A stretch of 64,000 nt of DNA from JBBSUQ01 sp964389755 (GTDB taxonomy: Bacteria > Bacteroidota > Bacteroidia > Flavobacteriales_D > Crocinitomicaceae): assembly GCA_964389755.1 (NCBI GenBank), contig CAYMEW010000017.1, forward strand, positions 15,385-79,384, written 5' to 3'. The position numbers and the translations under genes were made by a program. The notes below the pieces were generated by a model. That model did no database searches and was not told the origin of the DNA. It saw only the letters and a list, made by a program, of their open reading frames with translations. The stretch's first letter is position 1; each line of letters opens with the position of its first letter. Shown here piece by piece: positions 24,194 to 32,672 of this stretch.

Positions 24194-26851
24194 ATGCCTC
24201 CAAAAAAAAGAAGAAACAAACGTATTGGAGTACAACACCGAAATGAGGTCCTGCAAACGCCTGCATTGGAAAACCCGGTAACAGACACCAAATTAACCGG
24301 CAAAAGAAAAATGAAGGATCGGGATGATGACCTGGAGGTTCATTTTTCTCAAAACCAGGGTGAAACCAAGAAAAAACGAACGGAAGAGGGTAAAAAAACC
24401 ACCCTAAGCATGGTCACCTGGAATATGGAAAAATTTGGTAAAACTACGATGAAGTCTTTACAAAGAGAAAAACGTAACGCTATTTATCGGATACTGGATA
24501 AACATCATCCAATGATTATGGTCATGCAGGAAGTTTCGGACGCAAAAGTATTATTCGAAGGAAGAGGGCGTGTTAAAGGATTGAACGATTTTACGAATGC
24601 GGATATTTCGGGCGTTAAGCCACAAAGACCACGAAGGACCTGGAACGAGCATGACATGTTAAAAGCGAAATTAACGTTCTTAGAGCAACTGGATCTAATG
24701 CCATCTACGCTTCCTGAGTTACTAGATGCGCTCGAAGCTTTGAATGAATCTGTTTTTTATGAAGAAGCACCGGATAATGAAAAGCTCGAAAAAGAAAAAA
24801 TACTACGTTTTAATTATGCGTTCAGCGAGAGCCGGGAAGAGCTTAATATGCTTATTTTGTGGGCTAAAAAACTTAATAGAAGTAAAATAAACCAAAATAA
24901 AGAACTGTTTAAGCAACGTTTTTCACAATTAATTGCGGACTACAAACAATTAGTAGAAAAACTTAAAGAGCAAATACCTATAGATAAAAAATACGATAGT
25001 TATAAAAAGAAGTATTTATGGATTGGTAATGAAGATGAAATCCTTGAAAAGGAAGCCGAAAAGACAGATAATTTGCTAGAAGAGGAACTCAAAGCAGAAA
25101 TGTTTTCTGAAACACCTGAGGATCCAATGGAACTATCGGATAGGATAAAGAAGGTATCGAAACTAACAGAAAGTGAATTTATAAAAGCGATCCAAGAAAC
25201 AACGGTGATCGGTGATTATGAAATTTTAAAAGGTCCAAAATTTGGTGCCGGAAAAGAAATGCAGAACACGCCGGACTATTACCCGCTTATTTACGACAAA
25301 TCGGCCATTATTCAAAAACCGGAGTTATGGACGTATGATTATCATTATGAAACATTCCAAAAAATTAAGGACGGTAAACTAGTTGCACGCTACGGAACAT
25401 TTGAGTTTGACGCTGAAGAAGAAACCGAAATGATCATGTCGGAAGAAGGAGATCAGGTCTTTACCGATACTTTTCGGGATAAAAAAGTACAGATAAACCG
25501 CCGTCTCGTACTTTGGAAGTTTAATATTCCTGCTCACCGGTATTTCCTGCGTACCACGAATATCAGGAAAACAGATTATTTTGAATGGATTGAATTATTT
25601 GTTGGTGTTATCCATACTTCACCAAGTATTGATGTAGGCAAAGAAGTGAAGAAAGCCATGGAAGCGGGTAAAAAAATAAGCGAAGCATCTGGTATCCCAA
25701 TTTTGATTGGAGGAGACTGGTATATGGAGCGAGAACTTCCGAAAGAATGGGGGGAATTAAAAGAAGGACGATCAGAAGAAAAATGGTCCTGGGAACTCAT
25801 TGCTCCGGACACAATTACCAATTTCCCGACAAAAGGAAGAGGGCAAACAGCCGATCACTTTATGGGCGGTCCTGGTATTTCCGGCAACTATACGCGCGCA
25901 ATCGGTAAGCGTTTTCTTGAAACGAATGCCAATTCTTTCGGCCCTCAACATAGCGCTTTTTTAAGGGAATGGACAGACATCAGCGTGGATCATGCACCCA
26001 TTTATACGTTAGTTGATATTGACCTGGAAAAGCATTATGACGCCTTAAAGAGTCGCGAATTTAAAACTGAAATTGATATGAAGAAAAAAGAAGGTTCATA
26101 CAAAGAAAATTTCATGCTCGATGAAACGGCAATTGAAATCCGGCTTGAATATACTACACAATACCAATATGGTGAAAAAAATGATTCCGGAAAAAGGGTC
26201 TGTTTGATAAGTGGCTCAGAAGAGTATATTATCAATGATCAGCCGATCAACTGCCTGGCTCCAAATAACCCGGTAAAAAGCGTTCTGGCTATTGACACTC
26301 AAAAAATGAATAGTGAACAACTTGTATCTGTTCTGCCGCGTCAAAACATTGCTCAGGTGCGTTTTCGAATGGAAACCGGGCAGGTGGATATTGCATGTGA
26401 AAATGGCCAAAATCCACCTATTCGCCTCAATGAAAAAGGAGACTCGACTAGTGCCTGTGTATTTGTGGAAGGCATAATGCAAGGCTGTGTTTTAATACTC
26501 GGAAATTATACCGATAAAAAGAGTGACTGGGATGCGAAAATTGTCAAGATCAGGGACAATGCGTCCCTAGAGGCAATAGATTGGCATACATTGCTTGATT
26601 TTCAATGTGATGAGCCGTCAATTACCTCCGAAGGTTTGAAAAAAATAAATGTTGTCATCGCAGTTAACTTACTAAAGCCCGATGCATTAAAAGAGCATGA
26701 TATGGAGCTTGCTGACATACTGATCGAAAACCTCATTGACAAATGTGGTCTCACTGGAAACCAGATTACGCTTTATCATACCTACACCAGAGGTAATAAC
26801 TACATGTCTATTGGAGTAAACTCGTTTGGAGAGTGGGGTGAAATAATTTGA
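24194..26851 (+). CDS. Large endonuclease/exonuclease/phosphatase (EEP)-fold protein with basic N-terminus
   Basis: 885 residues, no signal peptide. N-terminal basic clusters PPKKRRNKR and TKKKRTEEGKK flank a disordered acidic/basic region. EEP signature blocks are present: VTWNMEKFG (about 74-82), VMQEVSD (about 112-118), LIGGDWY (about 498-504, where GGDFN is usual) and a final VDHAPIY (about 597-603). A helical charged insertion of roughly 240 residues splits the first half of the fold. The C-terminal ~260 residues match nothing I know. EEP proteins hydrolyse nucleic acid, phosphoinositides or sphingomyelin; which applies is undecided. The DNA is AT-rich. It follows the LamG gene by 11 bases. 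Confidence 0.75.
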   Translation: MPPKKRRNKRIGVQHRNEVLQTPALENPVTDTKLTGKRKMKDRDDDLEVHFSQNQGETKKKRTEEGKKTTLSMVTWNMEKFGKTTMKSLQREKRNAIYRILDKHHPMIMVMQEVSDAKVLFEGRGRVKGLNDFTNADISGVKPQRPRRTWNEHDMLKAKLTFLEQLDLMPSTLPELLDALEALNESVFYEEAPDNEKLEKEKILRFNYAFSESREELNMLILWAKKLNRSKINQNKELFKQRFSQLIADYKQLVEKLKEQIPIDKKYDSYKKKYLWIGNEDEILEKEAEKTDNLLEEELKAEMFSETPEDPMELSDRIKKVSKLTESEFIKAIQETTVIGDYEILKGPKFGAGKEMQNTPDYYPLIYDKSAIIQKPELWTYDYHYETFQKIKDGKLVARYGTFEFDAEEETEMIMSEEGDQVFTDTFRDKKVQINRRLVLWKFNIPAHRYFLRTTNIRKTDYFEWIELFVGVIHTSPSIDVGKEVKKAMEAGKKISEASGIPILIGGDWYMERELPKEWGELKEGRSEEKWSWELIAPDTITNFPTKGRGQTADHFMGGPGISGNYTRAIGKRFLETNANSFGPQHSAFLREWTDISVDHAPIYTLVDIDLEKHYDALKSREFKTEIDMKKKEGSYKENFMLDETAIEIRLEYTTQYQYGEKNDSGKRVCLISGSEEYIINDQPINCLAPNNPVKSVLAIDTQKMNSEQLVSVLPRQNIAQVRFRMETGQVDIACENGQNPPIRLNEKGDSTSACVFVEGIMQGCVLILGNYTDKKSDWDAKIVKIRDNASLEAIDWHTLLDFQCDEPSITSEGLKKINVVIAVNLLKPDALKEHDMELADILIENLIDKCGLTGNQITLYHTYTRGNNYMSIGVNSFGEWGEII

Positions 26852-26897
26852 TCTGATTTGGAGCGACTATGAATTGAATAAACATCTCTCAGGCATT

Positions 26898-27353
26898 TCA
26901 TACCACCAGCCGCTCATCCCAGAAATATGCTTCGGTGCTTTCAACTGCTATGAGTTCCCCGAAACGCGGATGACGGGTGTTAAAAACGTAATTGTATTCG
27001 GCGGTGATCACGGCAGACGGAATTTTGAGGATCGGGGTTAACTGTTCTTTGTACCAGGTGCTGCCGATAGCCTGGGTTTCCGGGTAAGACAGGATGTCGC
27101 GCCAGTCTGCAGGCAACTCCTCTGCTCCTACCTCGGTGATCAGTTCGGGATCGTCCGGAAATTGGAATACGGTCGTGCGGTAGTCGAGGCCGGGCTGTAC
27201 GGTGGCACTGTTCACAACGAGCTCAAGGGTTGCAAGCGAACGGCTCTCGCTGCTGTAAATGACCCACTGCTGATCGTGGTTCCACCGGCTTGCGACGCCG
27301 GAGGCCGTGAGTTTGCCCGCGTAAATATCCCTGCTGATCCGGTAAACACGCAT
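26898..27353 (-). CDS. RES-domain toxin of a RES/Xre toxin-antitoxin system
   Basis: 151 residues beginning MRVYRISRDIYAGKLTASG and continuing with SRWNHDQQWVIYSSESRSLA: the conserved Arg, Tyr, Ser and Glu of the RES fold. The end reads FGELIAVESTEAYFWDERLV, as in the family. RES toxins degrade or ADP-ribosylate using cellular NAD. It starts 2 bases after the Xre antitoxin stop, the usual antitoxin-first order. Length and residues look intact. Confidence 0.9.
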   Translation of the reverse strand: MRVYRISRDIYAGKLTASGVASRWNHDQQWVIYSSESRSLATLELVVNSATVQPGLDYRTTVFQFPDDPELITEVGAEELPADWRDILSYPETQAIGSTWYKEQLTPILKIPSAVITAEYNYVFNTRHPRFGELIAVESTEAYFWDERLVV

Positions 27354-27355
27354 GA

Positions 27356-27787
27356 TCAGGCGTTGTCACCGTATTCCATACCGGTCAGGCGACTATCGAT
27401 AAAACGAATGCCGCTGATCGTGTTCAGGTAATCGCTGGGCTTCATTTTACCCAGTTGAAAATTCTCGGTTTCAAGCCAGGTCATAAAACGCTCGCGGTCT
27501 CCGAATACTTCGATGCCGTGCTTCATAAGCGCCAGCAGCATCACCACGTGTTCCTGGAGATCGGCTTTTACTTCGGCTTTATAGGCGGCGCTTTTATAGC
27601 TCCGGAAAGTCTTGATGTTGACGTTCAGCCACCCGGAAAGTACTTCGTCTGTAAAGTTCGTGAGGCTCTTTAACAGGTCGAAATAAGCGGAAGTAATACT
27701 GTTGTTTTTCAACAAGCGCAGTACGTCTGACGGCATGATCGGTGAAGGGATCTGGTCGAGCATCGGATGTCTGAATGTTACTATCAT
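27356..27787 (-). CDS. Xre/MbcA/ParS-type antitoxin of the RES system
   Basis: 143 residues. An N-terminal helical XRE-like part (LKSLTNFTDEVLSGWLNVNIKTFRSYK) is followed by the MbcA/ParS toxin-binding domain (ADLQEHVVMLLALMKHGIEVFGDRERFMTWLETEN). It neutralises the RES toxin downstream. A -7 box TAAATTTG (27792-27799, minus strand) ends 5 bases before this ATG, so translation is leaderless or begins at the internal ATG at 27763. Confidence 0.88.
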   Translation of the reverse strand: MIVTFRHPMLDQIPSPIMPSDVLRLLKNNSITSAYFDLLKSLTNFTDEVLSGWLNVNIKTFRSYKSAAYKAEVKADLQEHVVMLLALMKHGIEVFGDRERFMTWLETENFQLGKMKPSDYLNTISGIRFIDSRLTGMEYGDNA

Positions 27788-27791
27788 ACCA

Positions 27792-27799
27792 CAAATTTA
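27792..27799 (-). promoter_or_regulatory. -7 promoter element TAAATTTG for the RES/Xre operon
   Basis: Exact TAnnTTTG match on the minus strand, ending 5 bases before the annotated antitoxin start. Confidence 0.55.
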
Positions 27800-27866
27800 A
27801 CCTTTTTTTCCTTCCTTTAAAACCGTTTTTACCTTTTTAACATTTCAAAATGTCTTCCCTAACCCC

Positions 27867-28007
27867 GAAGTCTTCGACCGCAGGAAGAAGTACTTCCGGG
27901 TCACACTCACACTCCACACTCCACACTCACACTCACACTCTTCAATCACACTCACACTCACACTCACACTGAAACCTGAGGTCTTCGACCGCAGGAAGAA
28001 GTACTTC
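27867..28007. repeat. CACACT microsatellite flanked by two 30-base repeats
   Basis: GAAGTCTTCGACCGCAGGAA and its following 10 bases (27867-27896) recurs at 27978-28007 with one mismatch. Each copy has self-complementary ends (GAAGT...ACTTC). Between them (about 27900-27970) the sequence is an almost pure CACACT/CACTCA repeat. No reading frame or promoter is recognisable in it. Confidence 0.75.
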
Positions 28008-28021
28008 AGGTATATTGCACA

Positions 28022-28082
28022 AGTATAGCATCAGTATAGCACAAGTATAGATAGTGTATTGTTTGTACCTGTTTCAAACAAT
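28022..28082. promoter_or_regulatory. Three phased AGTATAG repeats and a hairpin
   Basis: AGTATAG occurs at 28022, 28033 and 28044, exactly 11 bases apart, so all copies face the same side of the helix. Directly after comes ATTGTTTG (28058-28065) with its exact reverse complement CAAACAAT (28075-28082) around a 9-base loop. The sensor kinase gene starts 114 bases further on. A regulator-binding array is a reasonable reading. Confidence 0.5.
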
Positions 28083-28195
28083 GTGTTTGTAATTTAACAG
28101 GTTGGCGAATGACCATTTTGCCCTTTTCAAGAATTTTTGGTAAAAAGCAAACGAATACGCCCTAAAAAACGTATCTTTCCTTAAAAGCCATTTCT

Positions 28196-31100
28196 GTGAA
28201 AAGCAACGAACCGGTACCGCACAATGAAAGTGAGCGCATCAAAGCACTTCGGAAATACCACGTGCTCGATGCAATGATCGAAAAGGATATTTACAGGATC
28301 ACGAAACTCGCGGCACTTACCTGCGAGGCACCAATCGCATTCATATCGTTCATCGATGAAAAAAAACAGTGGTTCAAATCAAGAATTGGGATCGACAAAA
28401 GCGAAACGCCGCGCGAAATAGCCTTTTGCCGCTATACGATCATGGGGCATGACTTGTTTATGGTCCCGGATGCACTGGAAGATCAACGCTTCTGCGACAA
28501 CCCGCTGGTTCACGATGACCCGTTTATCCGGTTCTATGCAGGCTTCCCGCTCACGGATCCCGACGGATTTGTACTCGGCACGCTCGCTGTGGTAGATCGC
28601 AAACCACGCACGCTGACTGACATTCAAAGGGAAACGCTCCAACTGCTGGCCGAAGACCTCATGAATATAATTATCGTACGCCGGCGCAAAGAAGACCTCA
28701 AGAACTTTGAAAAAATGTTCCGCCTCTCGAAGGACCTGATCTGTATTGCGGGTATTGATGGCTATTTTAGGCGGGTAAACCCGGCATTCAAAAAGGTGCT
28801 CGGCTGGGATAGTAAAGTGCTGCTGAAACAATCGTTCTTCGAACTGGTGCATCCCGATGACCTCGAAATGACGCGTAGACAAATTCAAAAACTTTCCAAA
28901 GGAGAGAATACGATTGATTTTATGCACCGGATGCGCACAAAACAGGGAACCTATCGCTCCCTGCAATGGGCGGCATCACCCGAAAGGGAAAGCGGGAACA
29001 TCTTCGCGATCGCAAGGGATGTGACCGATGAACAGGAACACGCACAACTGTTGCACGCCAGTGAAAGAAAACTGCGGGCGTTCTTCGAAAACTCGCAGGG
29101 ACTCATGTGCACGCACGACCTCGAAGGCAATTTCCTCTCCGTAAATGAAGCAGGGTCACGAACACTCGGCTATTCGCTCGATGAGATTCGCACAATGAGC
29201 CTCTTCGACATCGTTCCGGATGACCTCCACCAGGATTTGCGTAATTACCTCCGGGAAGTCAGCGAAAAAGGAAGGGCGCGCGGACAAATGGTAACGCGGC
29301 ACAAGGACGGTACCAACCACATCTGGATCTACAACAATGTACTCGAAAAGGAATTACCGGGAAGTCCCGCCTATGTCATAGGAAATGCCATTGATATCAC
29401 CCGTCGGGCCAAACTCGAAAAAGACCTCAAACGGACCGGTGAACTGCTCCAGCAAACCAGTCGCACTGCAAGGGTGGGCGGCTGGGCACTCGACCTGGTT
29501 AACGAAAAACTCACCTGGACTTCCGTAACGCGCGAAATTCACGGGGTCCCACCAGACTTTAAACCGGTGCTGGATCAGGGAATCAATTTTTACAAGGAAG
29601 GCGAAAGCCGCGATTTGATTAAAAAGGCAGTGGGCAATGCCATTGAACAGGGCGAACCATGGGACCTTGAGCTACAAATCGTGAATGTCCAGGGGAAAGA
29701 GATTTGGGTGCGCGCAATCGGGAACCCGGTGATGGAAAACGGAACCTGTAAAAGGTTATTCGGAACTTTTCAGGACATCGATAGCCAGAAAAAAGCGCAA
29801 ATGGCGGTCGCCAGCTCCAGAAAACTACTGAATGACGTGCTTCAGGCGGCTTCCGAAGTGAGCATCATTGCAACCGATCCGGATGGGACGATTACACTTT
29901 TCAACAGGGGAGCTGAGAAATTACTGGGCTATTCCTCCGCGGAAATGATCGGGAAAACCCCGGCGATCTTTCACGATGAAACAGAAATAAAGAGACGCTC
30001 CGAAGTGCTTTCCAAAGAATTCGCCTACCCAGTGGAAGGATTTCGGGTATTTGTCGAACGGGCCGAAAAAATGGGCTCCGACCGTCACGAATGGACGTAC
30101 TGCTGTAAAAATGGTACCCGCAGGGTCGTTTCACTCGTGGTTACCCCCATTACGTCGGAGAAAAATGAGGTCATCGGTTACCTCGGAATTGCCGTTGATA
30201 TTACTGAAAAACGCCGGATTGAAAAGGAACTGCTTACTGAAAAGATGCGCCTGCTTACATTCGTGGAGCACGCTCCTGCAGCCGTGGCTATGCTCGATAA
30301 CGACATGCGCTACATGGTAGTGAGTCAACGATGGATCGATGATTACAAGATCCAGGGAAATATCCTCGGGAAATCCCATTACGAGGTGTTCCCGGATGTT
30401 ACGGAGGAAGCACTCGCCCGTCATAAACGTGTACTGAACGGAGCCATTGAAAGAAATGATGAAACGGCCTATCGCCTGCCCGGTGATAAACGGGACCGCT
30501 ACGTGGCCTGGGAAATGCGCCCGTGGTACCAGTTCGATGGAAAGATTGGTGGAATGATGTTGTTTACGCAAAACATTACCTCGCTGATCCGACAACGGGA
30601 AGAACTTAAGAATGCTAAAAAACAGGCGGAACAGGCAAGTGAGGCCAAATCCGAATTCCTGGCGAATATGAGTCACGAGATTCGTACACCACTCAATGGC
30701 GTCATCGGGTTTACGGACCTGCTCATGCAAACACAACTTGATGAATCCCAGTTTCAGTACCTGTCTATCGTTAACCAGTCGGCGAATTCCCTGCTGGGTA
30801 TAATTAACGACATTCTTGATTTTTCTAAGATCGAAGCGGGCAAGCTGGAATTAGAGCGGGAACCGGCAGAATTATACGAATTGTGTCTACAGGCTACCGA
30901 CATAGTCGCGTTTCAGGCCAAAAGCAAGGATCTCGAGATCATTTTTAGCTTCGGTGAGGAACTCCCCCACTTCGTATTGGTCGATGCGATCCGGTTAAAA
31001 CAGATCCTGGTCAACTTACTGGGAAATGCCGTGAAGTTTACGGAGACCGGAGAAATTGAACTGAAAGTCGAAAATAAAGGAATGCTCGAAGACCGGGTTA

Positions 31101-32551
31101 CGATTCGCTTCTCGGTACGCGACACCGGTATTGGGATCCGCGAAGATAAACAGGCCAAAATCTTCGATTCGTTTTCACAGGAAGACAGCTCCACAACCAA
31201 AAAATACGGGGGCACAGGACTCGGTCTTACAATCTCCAACAGCCTGTTGGCGCTAATGGATAGTAAACTGGAACTAACGAGTAAGATCGGTATCGGAAGT
31301 ACCTTTAGTTTTGAGATTACCCTGCCGGTGGATGATATGCATCAATTAGCCCAGCAGGACGACCTGCCGGTAAAAACGGCTGTTATTGTGGATGATCAGG
31401 ATGCCAACAGGCGCATTGTCCGGGATATGCTGGAGATACATTCAGTTGAGGTCACCTGTGTATCAAACGGCCTGGATTTACTTCGACTCCTCGACGAGGG
31501 GCATAAATACGATGTTGTCATCATTGATTACCACATGCCCTTCATGAACGGGATCGATACGATCAGGAAATTGCGGGAGAATTTTTACCCGAATTTTGAC
31601 GAGCAGTTCATTATTCTGTTACACAGTTCTTCGGCTACTGAAACGATCAGGAAATACCGCAAAGAACTGGGAATCACAAAAACATTGTTGAAACCGGTAC
31701 GTGCCAAAGAACTCATTTCCAGGCTCAAAACCTATGAGTTTGCGCAGGTCTCCCCCCTTAAAACGGAAGTCCCCAAACCTGTAGAAGAGCCGAACGAGTC
31801 GGTGGTACTGGTAGTGGAAGACAACGCCGTGAACATGCTGCTTGTACGCACGCTACTTCGCAAGATTCTGCCGGGCACGCTCGTGAAAGAGGCTGTCAAT
31901 GGCGTGGAAGCTCTGGAAGTCTGCAACCAGATAAAGCCGGATCTGGTACTCATGGATTTACAGCTGCCACTCATGAACGGGTTTGATACGGCACGAGAGA
32001 TTCGCGCACTCGGCTATCAGTTCCCGATTGTGGCCCTTACTGCAGGAAATGTAAAAGGTGAACGCGAGAAATGCCTGGACGCCGGAATGAACGATTTTCT
32101 GAAAAAGCCGATTTCGGTGGATGAGCTCAAAAATGCATTGAAAAACTGGCTGGAAGGAAGTAAACACCCGGCTGAAAACGCTACTTCGATTAATTCCGCG
32201 AAGGTTGCCGAACCTGTTCATTTTAACCCGGAGGCGCTCAAATTATATTTTGGAAATGATGAGCAGGCATTGCTCGGTGTCCTTGGGATTGCACGGGATG
32301 AACTGGTGGAAAGCCTGGAGGCCATTGTCACTACCAGGGACAATCTGGAAATGGATCGCCTGAATGCCATTGCGCACAAGTCCAAAGGCATGGCTGCATC
32401 TTCGGGCTTCGAAAGCTTAGCCGCGATTGCAGGAAAGCTGGAACGTGCTGCTTTGGAAAAGAAGGAGGAAAAGTACATTCGGGAACTTATTGGGCAATTT
32501 TGCGCGGAAACGGAACTGGTCTTACAATTACTGGCTGAAAAGCTCGGTTAA
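28196..32551 (+). CDS. Giant GAF/multi-PAS hybrid sensor histidine kinase with two receivers and HPt
   Basis: 1451 residues, GTG start, soluble (no transmembrane helix). Order: GAF (about 10-165, FCRYTIMGHDLFMVPD), then five PAS/PAC units to about 800, HisKA with H827 in NMSHEIRTPLNG, HATPase (LGNAVKFTE, DTGIGI, KYGGTGLGL), receiver 1 (phospho-acceptor D1111), receiver 2 (D1254 in LVLMDLQLPLMNG) and HPt (H1394 in AHKSKGMAASSGF). It is a complete internal phosphorelay without a DNA-binding output. Near-consensus -7 TATCTTTC is at 28172-28179; an unusual repeat region lies upstream. It shares GAF and kinase architecture with the kinase at 36533-38959, suggesting gene duplication. Confidence 0.92.
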   Translation: MKSNEPVPHNESERIKALRKYHVLDAMIEKDIYRITKLAALTCEAPIAFISFIDEKKQWFKSRIGIDKSETPREIAFCRYTIMGHDLFMVPDALEDQRFCDNPLVHDDPFIRFYAGFPLTDPDGFVLGTLAVVDRKPRTLTDIQRETLQLLAEDLMNIIIVRRRKEDLKNFEKMFRLSKDLICIAGIDGYFRRVNPAFKKVLGWDSKVLLKQSFFELVHPDDLEMTRRQIQKLSKGENTIDFMHRMRTKQGTYRSLQWAASPERESGNIFAIARDVTDEQEHAQLLHASERKLRAFFENSQGLMCTHDLEGNFLSVNEAGSRTLGYSLDEIRTMSLFDIVPDDLHQDLRNYLREVSEKGRARGQMVTRHKDGTNHIWIYNNVLEKELPGSPAYVIGNAIDITRRAKLEKDLKRTGELLQQTSRTARVGGWALDLVNEKLTWTSVTREIHGVPPDFKPVLDQGINFYKEGESRDLIKKAVGNAIEQGEPWDLELQIVNVQGKEIWVRAIGNPVMENGTCKRLFGTFQDIDSQKKAQMAVASSRKLLNDVLQAASEVSIIATDPDGTITLFNRGAEKLLGYSSAEMIGKTPAIFHDETEIKRRSEVLSKEFAYPVEGFRVFVERAEKMGSDRHEWTYCCKNGTRRVVSLVVTPITSEKNEVIGYLGIAVDITEKRRIEKELLTEKMRLLTFVEHAPAAVAMLDNDMRYMVVSQRWIDDYKIQGNILGKSHYEVFPDVTEEALARHKRVLNGAIERNDETAYRLPGDKRDRYVAWEMRPWYQFDGKIGGMMLFTQNITSLIRQREELKNAKKQAEQASEAKSEFLANMSHEIRTPLNGVIGFTDLLMQTQLDESQFQYLSIVNQSANSLLGIINDILDFSKIEAGKLELEREPAELYELCLQATDIVAFQAKSKDLEIIFSFGEELPHFVLVDAIRLKQILVNLLGNAVKFTETGEIELKVENKGMLEDRVTIRFSVRDTGIGIREDKQAKIFDSFSQEDSSTTKKYGGTGLGLTISNSLLALMDSKLELTSKIGIGSTFSFEITLPVDDMHQLAQQDDLPVKTAVIVDDQDANRRIVRDMLEIHSVEVTCVSNGLDLLRLLDEGHKYDVVIIDYHMPFMNGIDTIRKLRENFYPNFDEQFIILLHSSSATETIRKYRKELGITKTLLKPVRAKELISRLKTYEFAQVSPLKTEVPKPVEEPNESVVLVVEDNAVNMLLVRTLLRKILPGTLVKEAVNGVEALEVCNQIKPDLVLMDLQLPLMNGFDTAREIRALGYQFPIVALTAGNVKGEREKCLDAGMNDFLKKPISVDELKNALKNWLEGSKHPAENATSINSAKVAEPVHFNPEALKLYFGNDEQALLGVLGIARDELVESLEAIVTTRDNLEMDRLNAIAHKSKGMAASSGFESLAAIAGKLERAALEKKEEKYIRELIGQFCAETELVLQLLAEKLG

Positions 32552-32672
32552 TTGAGGCGCTGATCTTTAATAGAGCGAAAGAAACGCAGCTAACATATTG
32601 GTTATAAGTAAAAAATATTTAAAGAAGGAACTTCCCCTTTAAAAACAGGTGTTTTTTAGCTTCTTTACAGCG

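Noticed and set aside
27900..27970. CACACT repeats as a CRISPR array
   Set aside because: Period is 6 bases and there are no spacers; it is a microsatellite.
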